From Vagococcus martis (lineage in GTDB: Bacteria > Bacillota > Bacilli > Lactobacillales > Vagococcaceae), in NCBI RefSeq assembly GCF_002026305.1, contig NZ_MVAB01000001.1, positions 992,001 through 1,056,000 on the forward strand: 64,000 bases of DNA, read 5' to 3'. Made by a program: the position numbers and the translations under genes. Below the pieces are notes generated by a model, which saw only the letters and a program-made list of their open reading frames with translations, ran no database searches and was not told the origin of the DNA. Shown here one piece after another: positions 38,288 through 46,384 of this stretch; position 1 is the stretch's first letter; every line of letters starts with the position of its first letter.

Positions 38288-39208
38288 CTAGTATTCTTTT
38301 ATGACGTCAATTTCAACACGTGCTAATTGGTGTTTAATTTCTTCTTCTGTTGCTAAATCTGCACTAAATGCTGTTGCACTTCCACAAGCAATCCCTGTTT
38401 TAAATGCTGTTACAGCATCACTACCTTGACTTAATTGACTAACAAACCCTGCTACAACAGAATCTCCTGAACCAACTGAGTTAACTAGTGTACCAGTTAA
38501 TCCTTTTGCTCGGTAAATACCTGTTTCATTAAATAAAACTGCTCCATTGGCACCCATTGAAATAATGACATTTCTAGCACCTTGTTGAACAAGTTTTTCC
38601 CCATAAGGTAGCATGTCTTCAATGGTTTTAAATTCAACATCATAAAGATCTGCTAACTCATGTTCGTTTGGTTTAATTAATGATGGTTTGTATTTTAAAA
38701 CATCAAATAAACTTGCATCACTAATATCCACTACAAATGGAACATGTTGTTCATGAGCCATTTTGGATAATGTCACATAGATATCTTTTGGCACTCCCAT
38801 TGGTAAACTACCTGATAAAATCAACCAATCTTCTGGTGTCAAACTACTAATTTGGACATTTAAGTCATCTAAATCTTCTTGCTTAATAGAAGGTCCTAAT
38901 CCATTAATTTCTGTTTCTTCTTCACCTTTTAGTTTGATATTAATGCGTGTGTCCCCTGACACATGGATAAACTCATTTTGAAGACCATGATTAATCAGTT
39001 GTTCCTCAATAAAAGTTCCTGTAAATCCACCAATAAAGCCAAGATTTCTTGATTGAACACCTAATTGAGCCAACACTCTGGATACGTTGATTCCTTTACC
39101 CCCAGGAAACTTGTATTCTTTCGTTGTTTTGTTCAATTTACCTTCTTCAAATCCAGGTACATTGATGACATAATCAATTGCTGGATTTAGTGTTAATGCA
39201 TAAATCAT
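38288..39208 (-). CDS. fruK: 1-phosphofructokinase
   Basis: Phosphorylates fructose 1-phosphate to fructose 1,6-bisphosphate. A 306-residue PfkB-family kinase with TLNPAIDYVINV at the start, the substrate loop FPGGKGINVSRVLAQLG, and the ATP/anion-hole motif LVNSVGSGDSVVAGF carrying the catalytic aspartate. Overlaps fruR by four bases (ATGA) and is followed at 12 bases by fruA, so it is coupled to both. LacC-type activity is possible for this subfamily, but the fruR and fruA neighbours settle the call. Confidence 0.95.
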   Translation of the reverse strand: MIYALTLNPAIDYVINVPGFEEGKLNKTTKEYKFPGGKGINVSRVLAQLGVQSRNLGFIGGFTGTFIEEQLINHGLQNEFIHVSGDTRINIKLKGEEETEINGLGPSIKQEDLDDLNVQISSLTPEDWLILSGSLPMGVPKDIYVTLSKMAHEQHVPFVVDISDASLFDVLKYKPSLIKPNEHELADLYDVEFKTIEDMLPYGEKLVQQGARNVIISMGANGAVLFNETGIYRAKGLTGTLVNSVGSGDSVVAGFVSQLSQGSDAVTAFKTGIACGSATAFSADLATEEEIKHQLARVEIDVIKEY

Positions 39209-39957
39209 TTTGTTACCTCCTTTATAGTTGCAACCCCTTGATACTGTGAGCGTTGTTTCTTTGTTAACTGATTCGTTATGATAATCCCTGTATCAATTGA
39301 CTCGATTTGAGAAAAATTTAGCTTATCAAACTTTGTATCATCAACTAAAAAATAAACTTGTTGTGCTTGATGAACTGCCGTACGCTTCATCATGGCTTCT
39401 TCTGGATCAGCTGTCGTTAAGCCATAAACTGGGTGAACGCCATTCGCACCTATGAAAGCCTTATCAAAAAAATACCGCTTCAACTGCTCGCCACCAAACT
39501 GACTAACGGATGCTGTTGTGTTCTTTCTAATATTTCCACCGATTATAATCGTATCAAAACCTAAATCAGTCGAAACACACGCATGATGCACGGAATTTGT
39601 TACGATTGATACATTTTTTTCTTTTATAAGTGATAATAATTCCAAAGTTGTTGTTCCAGCATCGATATAAACAACATCACCTTCTTTTATTAATGATGCA
39701 GCATATTGCGCAATTTCTTGTTTCTTTTGAACGTTTCTGGAAGATTTTTCTTTCATCGTTAATTCCGGTTCTAAACGAAACGTTAACTTAGCCCCGCCAT
39801 GAATTCGTACTAGCCAACCTTCTGCTTCTAATTCTTGCAAATCTCTACGAATAGTCGATTCAGAAACACCCAGTTCTTCAATCAACTCACGAACTTTAAT
39901 TACTTTTTTTGCTTTTAACTCATCTAAAATTTTTGCTTGTCTTTCCTCAGTCAACAT
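39205..39957 (-). CDS. fruR: DeoR family repressor of the fructose operon
   Basis: A 250-residue DeoR-type repressor. The N-terminal helix-turn-helix lies at residues 4-55 (RQAKILDELKAKKVIKVRELIEELGVSESTIRRDLQELEAEG) and the C-terminal sugar-phosphate domain has DAGTTTLELL and FIGANGV. Fructose 1-phosphate is the usual inducer. The ATG start is chosen because GGAG is eight bases upstream; the earlier GTG overlaps it. Four tandem 10-base repeats overlap the promoter upstream, so it is autoregulated. The start of the fruR-fruK-fruA operon. Confidence 0.93.
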   Translation of the reverse strand: MLTEERQAKILDELKAKKVIKVRELIEELGVSESTIRRDLQELEAEGWLVRIHGGAKLTFRLEPELTMKEKSSRNVQKKQEIAQYAASLIKEGDVVYIDAGTTTLELLSLIKEKNVSIVTNSVHHACVSTDLGFDTIIIGGNIRKNTTASVSQFGGEQLKRYFFDKAFIGANGVHPVYGLTTADPEEAMMKRTAVHQAQQVYFLVDDTKFDKLNFSQIESIDTGIIITNQLTKKQRSQYQGVATIKEVTK

Positions 39958-39977
39958 AACTCTCACTCCATACCTGT

Positions 39978-40023
39978 ATTATACAATCACAAACAGTCAA
40001 AATCAATCAAAAACCGTCAAAAA
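39978..40023 (-). promoter_or_regulatory. fru promoter with four tandem operator repeats
   Basis: Minus strand: -35 TTGATT (40001-40006), 17-base spacer, -10 TATAAT (39978-39983). Exactly contiguous 10-base units TTTTTGACGG, TTTTTGATTG, ATTTTGACTG and TTTGTGATTG (40023 down to 39984) give a consensus TTTTTGAYTG and run through the -35 and the spacer. Likely FruR operator. Confidence 0.8.
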
Positions 40024-40029
40024 TTATAT

Positions 40030-40056
40030 AAAAAAAGAAGAGGTTTCCCTCTTCTT
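40030..40056 (-). terminator. Terminator after argS
   Basis: AAGAAGAGG and CCTCTTCTT pair around a short loop, followed by a run of U on the minus strand, just after the argS stop. Confidence 0.88.
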
Positions 40057-40060
40057 TCTG

Positions 40061-41755
40061 TTACATGTTATCTGGCGATTGAATACCAAGTAAGCGCAAT
40101 CCTTCCTTAAGTACCACGGATACTGAATAGACTAAAGCAAGGCGTGCATCTTTTTGACTGTTATCTTCTAATATTTTTGTTTTTGAATAATACTTATTAA
40201 ATTTTTGAGCTAAATCAATCACGTATTTAGCCACTACTGAAGGCTCATATTTACGATAAGCTTCTTGTACTTTAGCTGGGAAATTATATAAAGCCTTCAC
40301 AACTTCCCATGATTCATCATCTGATAGTGTGTAAGTTGCTTCACTAGTTGGAGCGATCCAGTCAGCTTTTCTTAAAATACTTTCACATCTTGAACGAGTA
40401 TACTGGACGTATGGGCCTGTTTCTCCTTCAAACTGGATAATATGGTCTAGGTTGAAGTCGAAATTATTTAGACGATCATTTTTAAGGTCATGGAACACAA
40501 CTGCTCCAACACCCACTTGATGTGCCACTTCTTCTTTGTTTTCTAATGTTGGATTCTTTTCGTTAATAATGTTTTGTGTTGCATTAATGGCTTCATTCAA
40601 CACTTCTTCTAACAGAATAACATTTCCTTTACGTGTCGATAACTTTTTACCATTTGATGTAATCAAGCCAAATGGGATATGTTTGATATCATCTGACCAC
40701 TCGTAACCCATCTCTTTTAAAACAGCTTTTAATTGTTTAAAGTGAATAGATTGCTCGTTTCCTACAACATAAATTGATTCGTCAAAATCATAATTTTCTT
40801 TACGATACATAGCTGCCGCTAAATCACGTGTAATATAAAGTGTTGCGCCATCTGATTTTCTAATCAACGCTGGATTTAAATCATATTTTTCAAGATTTAC
40901 AATATCTGCACCATCATCAGAAACCAATAATCCTTTCTCAAGTAAACTATCAATAACTGGTTGCATTTTATCATTGTAGAAGGCTTCACCATTATATGAA
41001 TCAAACTCAATCCCTAACATATCATATACTTTTTGGAATTCTTTTAGTGATTCTTCACGGAACCATGTCCATAATTCAATAGCTTCAGTATCACCATCTT
41101 CTAGCTTTTTAAACCATTCACGTGCTTGATCATCAAGTTCAGGGTATTTTTCAGCTTCTTCATGGAAATGAACATATAAAGCAAGTAACTCACTAATTGG
41201 GTTTTCTTTGACTTTTGCTGCGTCTCCCCATTTTTTATAAGCCACAATTAATTTACCAAATTGTGTTCCCCAGTCACCAACGTGATTGATTTTAACCGGT
41301 GTATAACCCACTTTGTCAGCTAATTCAGCTAATGAATTTCCAATAACTGTTGAGCGTAAATGTCCCATTGACATTGGTTTGGCAATATTTGGTGAAGACA
41401 TATCAATAACAACATTTTTTCCTTGACCAAGTGTTGAGTCACCATAATGATTTTTCTTAGATACTACATCATTTAATACCGCATTACTAACTTCAGATTT
41501 TTTAAGGAAGAAGTTAATGTAACCACCCATTGGGATGATTTGTTCATAATTTGTTGTATCAACATCTTTTGATAATTCTTCAGCGATCATATTTGGTGCT
41601 TTTCTTTGGATTTTAGACAAAGAAAACACTGGGAAAGAATAGTCTCCATGATCACTTGATTTTGGTTTTTCAATTAGATTTAAAATATCCTCATAGCTTA
41701 ATTGCTCACCTAATACTGCTGCTAAGTCTTTAGCAATCATCTCTTTAAAATTCAT
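40061..41755 (-). CDS. argS: Arginyl-tRNA synthetase
   Basis: Charges tRNA-Arg. The 564-residue class I synthetase has an N-terminal Add-1 domain (residues 1-110), the HIGH-like motif in SPNIAKPMSMGHLRST, the following NHVGDWGTQFGKL, a degenerate KMSKS loop seen as KKLSTRKGN, and the C-terminal DALR anticodon domain (GETGPYVQYTRSRCESIL). Length and features are those of the Firmicutes enzyme. It has its own promoter and a leader of about 150 bases with a strong terminator; AGGAGG stands before the ATG. Confidence 0.97.
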   Translation of the reverse strand: MNFKEMIAKDLAAVLGEQLSYEDILNLIEKPKSSDHGDYSFPVFSLSKIQRKAPNMIAEELSKDVDTTNYEQIIPMGGYINFFLKKSEVSNAVLNDVVSKKNHYGDSTLGQGKNVVIDMSSPNIAKPMSMGHLRSTVIGNSLAELADKVGYTPVKINHVGDWGTQFGKLIVAYKKWGDAAKVKENPISELLALYVHFHEEAEKYPELDDQAREWFKKLEDGDTEAIELWTWFREESLKEFQKVYDMLGIEFDSYNGEAFYNDKMQPVIDSLLEKGLLVSDDGADIVNLEKYDLNPALIRKSDGATLYITRDLAAAMYRKENYDFDESIYVVGNEQSIHFKQLKAVLKEMGYEWSDDIKHIPFGLITSNGKKLSTRKGNVILLEEVLNEAINATQNIINEKNPTLENKEEVAHQVGVGAVVFHDLKNDRLNNFDFNLDHIIQFEGETGPYVQYTRSRCESILRKADWIAPTSEATYTLSDDESWEVVKALYNFPAKVQEAYRKYEPSVVAKYVIDLAQKFNKYYSKTKILEDNSQKDARLALVYSVSVVLKEGLRLLGIQSPDNM

Positions 41756-41779
41756 AAAGTGAATCCTCCTCGTATTAAT

Positions 41780-41824
41780 AAAAAAACGTCATCCTATTAA
41801 GTTTTGTGTCTTAATAGGAGACGA
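41780..41824 (-). terminator. Leader terminator (attenuator) of argS
   Basis: CGTCTCCTATTAAG and CTTAATAGGATGACG pair around eight bases and seven U follow on the minus strand, only 25 bases before the argS start and downstream of its likely promoter. It must be overcome for argS expression. T-box motifs (AGGGTGGNACC) are not visible. Confidence 0.8.
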
Positions 41825-41917
41825 CATAAATAGTCATAAATGAAGCCTTATTTTTGAAACTTATCATTTCTTTATAGTAATCACTATTACTCCATGAACA
41901 TTATCCATATCGGGTTT

Positions 41918-41926
41918 ATTATAGCA
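41918..41926 (-). promoter_or_regulatory. Extended -10 promoter of argS
   Basis: TGCTATAAT on the minus strand is an extended -10 (TG, one base, perfect TATAAT); the -35 region TAGATT is weak. Transcription would start near 41910 and give a leader of about 155 bases ahead of argS. Within it a short reading frame MTIYVVSY ends inside the attenuator's 5' arm. Confidence 0.65.
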
Positions 41927-41982
41927 AGAATTACCTTAAAAATCTAACTAAAAAATCAATTCCATTTTTTGTTCTATCGTTA

Positions 41983-43005
41983 TCAAACTTTTGGTATAAA
42001 TAAATTACCTAGAGTAGCTGCCATAATAGCTTTTATCGAGTGCATTCGGTTTTCTGCTTCTTCAAATTGGCGGCCATATTCACTTCTAAAAATATCATCT
42101 GTTATCTCCATCTCTGTGATACCAAATGTATCAAAAATCATCTGGCCGAACTCAGTTTTTGTATCATGAAAAGCTGGTAGACAATGAAGCACAATTAAGT
42201 CATCATTAGCATTACCTGTTTTTTCAATCATATCTCTGTTAATTTGATATGGCATCAATAATTCTACACGTTCTTTGAATTTATCTTCTTCACCCATAGA
42301 AACCCAGACATCTGTATATAAAACATTTGCACCACACACAGCTTTGGCTACATCATCGGTAATCAGTAATTGACTGCCGGATTGTGTCGCAAATTCAGTG
42401 GCATACTCTGTGACTTCTTGACTTGGAAACAATGATTTAGGTGCACAGATTCGAACGTTTACTCCTAAAATCGCCCCTGTTACTAGCAAACTATTTGCCA
42501 TATTATTGCGTCCGTCACCTACATAAACAAGCGTAATCCCTTCTAAATACCCAAAATTTTCTTTTATTGTCATAAAATCGGCAATCATTTGTGTGGGATG
42601 CCACTCATCAGTCAAGCCATTCCAAACCGGGACACCAGAATATTTCGCTAAATCTTCCACAATTTCTTGGCTAAAACCACGAAATTCAATCCCGTCAAAC
42701 ATACTCCCCAACACAATTGCTGTGTCTTCCACTGATTCTTTTTTACCAAGTTGAATATCATTTTTCCCTAAATACTCTGGGTGTGCTCCTAAATCAATCA
42801 CAGCTGTTGTAAATGCTGCTCTGGTTCTAGTAGATGTTTTTTCAAATAACAAGGCAATATTTTTTCCTTCCAAATAACGGTGTGGAATATTTTGTTTCTT
42901 TAATTGTTTTAAGTGAATACTAAAATCAATCAGATATTCTAATTCTTCTTTGGTAAAATCCTTTTCTGCTAAAAAACTACGACCTTGAAATAAAGATAAA
43001 CTCAT
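41983..43005 (-). CDS. argF: Ornithine carbamoyltransferase
   Basis: Interconverts ornithine plus carbamoyl phosphate and citrulline. The 340-residue protein has the carbamoyl-phosphate loop FEKTSTRTR (residues 54-62), [26 protein letters not shown] and the ornithine loop LHCLPAFHD. It ends with [13 protein letters not shown], resembling catabolic ArcB enzymes of the arginine deiminase pathway, but no arcA or arcC is in the window, so biosynthetic or catabolic direction is open. It lies 105 bases downstream of argR on the same strand. AAAAGGGGAG precedes the ATG. Confidence 0.95.
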   Translation of the reverse strand: MSLSLFQGRSFLAEKDFTKEELEYLIDFSIHLKQLKKQNIPHRYLEGKNIALLFEKTSTRTRAAFTTAVIDLGAHPEYLGKNDIQLGKKESVEDTAIVLGSMFDGIEFRGFSQEIVEDLAKYSGVPVWNGLTDEWHPTQMIADFMTIKENFGYLEGITLVYVGDGRNNMANSLLVTGAILGVNVRICAPKSLFPSQEVTEYATEFATQSGSQLLITDDVAKAVCGANVLYTDVWVSMGEEDKFKERVELLMPYQINRDMIEKTGNANDDLIVLHCLPAFHDTKTEFGQMIFDTFGITEMEITDDIFRSEYGRQFEEAENRMHSIKAIMAATLGNLFIPKV

Positions 43006-43058
43006 TGCTATCTCCCCTTTTCATTAACCTGAGTTTTAACATACATCAACTATATAAG

Positions 43059-43100
43059 AATCCACTTTGAAACAACTTAAACTCTGTTACAAAGTGGATT
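43059..43100 (-). terminator. Hairpin after argR
   Basis: AATCCACTTTG and CAAAGTGGATT form a perfect 11-pair stem with a 20-base loop between argR and argF. The downstream sequence is U-poor, so termination may be partial and argF may be reached by readthrough. Confidence 0.5.
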
Positions 43101-43110
43101 ATGTTTACTA

Positions 43111-43593
43111 TTATTTTTTCTCTGGTACAAACTGTTTGAAGTAATCATTCACGATTTCAGCATCTTCTTTTGATTTTGATAATATTAAAATCGTGTCATC
43201 TCCCGCAACACATGCGACTATCTCAGAAAACGACTGTCTAAAACTATCAATCAATACACCTAACAGTTGACCATTACCAGGTAACACTGTCAACACATTG
43301 ATAAATTCAATTTGAACCAATGATACACCTGTTTCTCTGATAACATTTTTCAAACGTTCTTCATCTGTCAATTTCTTTTCTGTAGACGTATCATCATCCA
43401 AAATACGATAATACGACCGACCGCTAGAATTATGACTTTTTATAATATTTAACTCACGCATATCTCTTGATATAGTTGACTGAGTTGTACGGACATTTTC
43501 TTTTTCTAGACATTTAATCAATTCAGATTGATTTTCAATGTTATTCTCTGATATTACTTTTTTTAAAATAGATTGTCGTGTCTCTTTATTCAC
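43111..43593 (-). CDS. argR: Arginine repressor ArgR/AhrC family
   Basis: A 160-residue arginine-responsive regulator. The N-terminal winged helix (residues 1-75) contains QSELIKCLEKENVRTTQSTISRDMRELNIIK, and the C-terminal oligomerisation and arginine-binding domain (about 85-155) contains VLPGNGQLLGVLIDSF and CVAGDDTILIL, including the adjacent acidic pair that binds arginine. Located upstream of argF. A long inverted repeat over its promoter may be an ARG-box pair for autoregulation. Enterococcal genomes carry several ArgR paralogues; which this is cannot be said. Confidence 0.95.
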   Translation of the reverse strand: MNKETRQSILKKVISENNIENQSELIKCLEKENVRTTQSTISRDMRELNIIKSHNSSGRSYYRILDDDTSTEKKLTDEERLKNVIRETGVSLVQIEFINVLTVLPGNGQLLGVLIDSFRQSFSEIVACVAGDDTILILSKSKEDAEIVNDYFKQFVPEKK

Positions 43594-43619
43594 GTTAACT
43601 CTCCTTACTATCAGGCTTT

Positions 43620-43656
43620 GACGTATAAATATAGTAAGAACTTATCTTTATACGTC
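43620..43656 (-). promoter_or_regulatory. Inverted repeat upstream of argR
   Basis: GACGTATAAA and TTTATACGTC form perfect 10-base arms 17 bases apart, about 27 bases upstream of the argR start codon; the flanking TATAAA and TATATT look like -10 elements. The A/T-rich arms resemble ARG boxes. Could alternatively be an mRNA hairpin. Confidence 0.5.
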
Positions 43657-43678
43657 ATCTATCCTACTAGATAGTGGC

Positions 43679-45190
43679 TTACCCCTCAAGTTCTTTGTTT
43701 AATTGGTCTGTATTTAAAAAATCATAACGAGAGAAAAATGATAGTAATGTTTCTAAGACTGCTTTATTTTTACCATCGACATCATTTTCTACTTGAAGAA
43801 CGAGTAATGGCTCATGCAAACTCATTCTTAGTAAAAACCATCCTTGACCAAAGTTATCAGAAACTGTCGTACGAATGCCTTCTTCATTGTCCATATCAAT
43901 GATAAATCCTGGTGTTTCTGCCACTAAATCATGCATCGCAACAATGATTGATTCACCTAATAATTTATAATCTGCTCCACTTATTTTGAAACGCACTTCA
44001 GTTGTTTCAGCTGGTTGTTTTAAGTCAGCGATTAAATCACTTAGTTCTAAATTTTGTTGTTTTAATTTTGGTAGTAACATTAATATTTTAGCTACCACAT
44101 ATGCCCCATCATCTAAAAAGTAGTTCTCTTTAAAAGCGGCATGTCCACTTGTTTCGATTGACAATGGCACATCAATTCCTTGTGAGTTTAACTCAATGCC
44201 TTTATTTATCACATTACGGTACCCACAAAGGTAGCGCACTTGTTTTCCATTTAAACCTTCAATAAATGTTTTTAAGTGACTTGATGTAGGAGAATTCGTC
44301 ACAATCGTTGCTCCCGGATAGTCATTTAACACAATCGTTGCTAATACCGCTATCAGATTATTTCGGTTAATGACTTCACCTGATTTGTCCACTACAGCAG
44401 CACGGTCCACATCAGTATCAAAAATCACCCCTAAATCAGCATGGTTTGCTAATACGGCTTCTTTAATACTTGCCATTGCTTCTTTATTGTCAGGATTAGG
44501 AATATGATTTGGAAAATGACCATCAGGATCTAAAAATTGGCTTCCAGTTATATCTGCTCCTAGAGTTTCTAATACCTTCTCGGCAAAAAATCCTCCTGCT
44601 CCATTTCCAGCATCTAGCACGATTTTAAACCCTTCAAGCGGTTTATCACTTTGCGTTTGGGCAATAATTTTATCAACTAAATCTTTAGAGTAAGCTGATA
44701 ACACTTCTTTTTCTTCTACATGGCCTACAACGTTTGTTTTTTCAAACGTTTCTGGGGCATGTTCTAAAATAAACTCAATATCTTCATGCTCTGCTCCACC
44801 ATCTTTAGTAAATAATTTAATACCATTATAGTAAAACGGTAAATGGCTAGCTGTAATCATGATGCCACAATCTGCATTAAATTCTGGAAATTGTGTTGCC
44901 ATAAACATTGCTGGTGTTGTAGATAGACCAACATCAATCACGTGAATATCTTCAGTCATAAACGCATCAATTAACCATTGTTTGATTGACTCACCTGATA
45001 AGCGACTATCTTGACCAATCGCGATGGTAATCGGTGTATGTGTGACACCTTTTTCCTGTTTCAACCAAGTGATAATCCCTTTAGCGATTCTCTCTACCTG
45101 TTGTTGTTCAAGATTTGCTGTATACCCTTCTGCTGTAATGGCAACCCCACGTATGTCAGATCCATTTTGTAATTGATTCAAGTCTGTCAT
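43679..45190 (-). CDS. Phosphomannomutase/phosphoglucomutase family protein
   Basis: A 503-residue alpha-D-phosphohexomutase. Motifs in order are QNGSDIRGVAIT near the start, the phosphoserine loop MITASHLPFYYNG (Ser115), the metal loop FDTDVDRAAVV, the sugar loop SIETSGHAAF and a C-terminal phosphate-binding segment SDNFGQGWFLLR (usually D-G-x-R-x-R-x-S-x-x-x-P). Two loops deviate from the textbook forms (TASHNP and DGDGDR), which places it in a divergent Firmicute subgroup. Mannose, glucose or glucosamine phosphate could be the substrate. Monocistronic with TATAAT at 45250-45255. Confidence 0.87.
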   Translation of the reverse strand: MTDLNQLQNGSDIRGVAITAEGYTANLEQQQVERIAKGIITWLKQEKGVTHTPITIAIGQDSRLSGESIKQWLIDAFMTEDIHVIDVGLSTTPAMFMATQFPEFNADCGIMITASHLPFYYNGIKLFTKDGGAEHEDIEFILEHAPETFEKTNVVGHVEEKEVLSAYSKDLVDKIIAQTQSDKPLEGFKIVLDAGNGAGGFFAEKVLETLGADITGSQFLDPDGHFPNHIPNPDNKEAMASIKEAVLANHADLGVIFDTDVDRAAVVDKSGEVINRNNLIAVLATIVLNDYPGATIVTNSPTSSHLKTFIEGLNGKQVRYLCGYRNVINKGIELNSQGIDVPLSIETSGHAAFKENYFLDDGAYVVAKILMLLPKLKQQNLELSDLIADLKQPAETTEVRFKISGADYKLLGESIIVAMHDLVAETPGFIIDMDNEEGIRTTVSDNFGQGWFLLRMSLHEPLLVLQVENDVDGKNKAVLETLLSFFSRYDFLNTDQLNKELEG

Positions 45191-45249
45191 AAATACCCTC
45201 CTATTTACGATAAAGTAAGTTTTACATATCTACTTTACCTATTTACAAC

Positions 45250-45255
45250 ATTATA
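45250..45255 (-). promoter_or_regulatory. -10 element of the phosphohexomutase gene
   Basis: A perfect TATAAT on the minus strand about 60 bases upstream of the start codon, preceded by GATGA. No convincing -35 at 17 bases. Confidence 0.5.
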
Positions 45256-45297
45256 TCATCAAAATGGCGCAATAAGCGGTATCTCTTAAAAATTTTA

Positions 45298-45336
45298 AAG
45301 GGCTTTAATTTCTTTTACAATCAAGTCCAAGCCCTT
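45298..45336 (-). terminator. Second hairpin in the intergenic region
   Basis: AAGGGCTT and AAGCCCTT form an eight-pair stem with a long 23-base loop, followed on the minus strand by UUUAAAAUUUUU. It may be a backup terminator, or the 3' end of a short transcript starting after the first terminator. Confidence 0.4.
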
Positions 45337-45358
45337 AGTCAAATTTTTTAAAGACAAA

Positions 45359-45400
45359 CAAATAAGCAACAAAAAACCGTCGGCTTTTGTTGCTTATTTG
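45359..45400 (-). terminator. Strong terminator of the agaR-agaS-lacD-lacC operon
   Basis: CAAATAAGCAACAAAA and TTTTGTTGCTTATTTG form a perfect 16-pair stem with a 10-base loop, with U residues inside and after the second arm on the minus strand. Confidence 0.85.
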
Positions 45401-45437
45401 TAATTATTTTTATACATTCACATCTTTTGATATAACA

Positions 45438-46373
45438 TTATAATTTATAGACACTGACTTGATTAAATAAATCATCAAATTTAGTTTTATCAACACATCC
45501 CGTTGTGTCTTCCATCGCATTCAACATACCTAATGTCATCGCATACTTCAATACTTCCTCAATTGATTTCCGCTTGGATAAACCAATTGCTAACCCTGCC
45601 ACAGTTGAATCCCCACTTCCCACAGGATTTTTTACTGGGATACTAGGAATCTCTACTCGGTAAAACGACTCATCAAACTTTACAAATGCACCATCTTTAC
45701 CTAATGACACCATGATTAATGGCACACCATCAAATAATGAATGGCTTAGAATGTCTGAAAAATTAGTATAATCAGCTGATACTTCTTCCCCTAATAAGGT
45801 TTGCAACTCATCACTATTAGGTTTAATCGCATAAGGTTTAACAGATGATTCTAAGGCAAGTTTTAAACTTTCTCCTGATGTATCGAGGATAACCTTTATA
45901 TCTGTAGTAGATAACAATGACAATAAGCGACTGTAATAATCCTTTGATACCCCTTTTGGTAAACTGCCGGATAATGTGGCAACATCACTAGATGCTGCCA
46001 ATGTCAAAAATGTTTCTTCAAAGGATGACAGCTCCTCAATTGAAATGGTTGGGCCTGCTTCTAGAATCTCTGTTTGTTTATGGTTATCATGCAATATCGC
46101 AATACAATTTCGTGTGTCACCTTGTATATTGGAAAAGTCATGCTTAATCCCTTCACTCGATAGATTTTCTCGAATAAACTCACCCAACACACCACCTAAC
46201 AGTCCAGTACTAATAACTTCTTCTTCCATTTGATGAATCACTCGCGTCACATTTAATCCTTTACCACCCGCTGTTTTTCTCACCTTATCGCAACGATTGA
46301 CATCGTCAAGTATCAATGTACTTAGTGGATACGAAATGTCGACTGATGGGTTCATCGTAACTGATACAATCAT
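45438..46373 (-). CDS. lacC: Tagatose-6-phosphate kinase
   Basis: A 311-residue PfkB-family kinase converting tagatose 6-phosphate to tagatose 1,6-bisphosphate. Motifs are VTMNPSVDISYPL, the substrate loop RKTAGGKGLNVTRVIHQM, LSGSLPKGVSKDYY and the catalytic PVGSGDSTVAG. The ATG start gives MIVSVTMNPS, the normal family start; a GTG sharing a base with the lacD stop (TAGTG, 46385) is an alternative. Directly after lacD, it completes the tagatose branch of this operon. lacA and lacB are not needed because AgaS yields tagatose 6-phosphate directly. Confidence 0.92.
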   Translation of the reverse strand: MIVSVTMNPSVDISYPLSTLILDDVNRCDKVRKTAGGKGLNVTRVIHQMEEEVISTGLLGGVLGEFIRENLSSEGIKHDFSNIQGDTRNCIAILHDNHKQTEILEAGPTISIEELSSFEETFLTLAASSDVATLSGSLPKGVSKDYYSRLLSLLSTTDIKVILDTSGESLKLALESSVKPYAIKPNSDELQTLLGEEVSADYTNFSDILSHSLFDGVPLIMVSLGKDGAFVKFDESFYRVEIPSIPVKNPVGSGDSTVAGLAIGLSKRKSIEEVLKYAMTLGMLNAMEDTTGCVDKTKFDDLFNQVSVYKL

Positions 46374-46384
46374 TTTTTCACCCA

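Noticed and set aside
41756-41950. T-box riboswitch before argS
   Set aside because: The AGGGTGGNACC antiterminator motif and the specifier stem are not visible, and the leader is short for a T-box.
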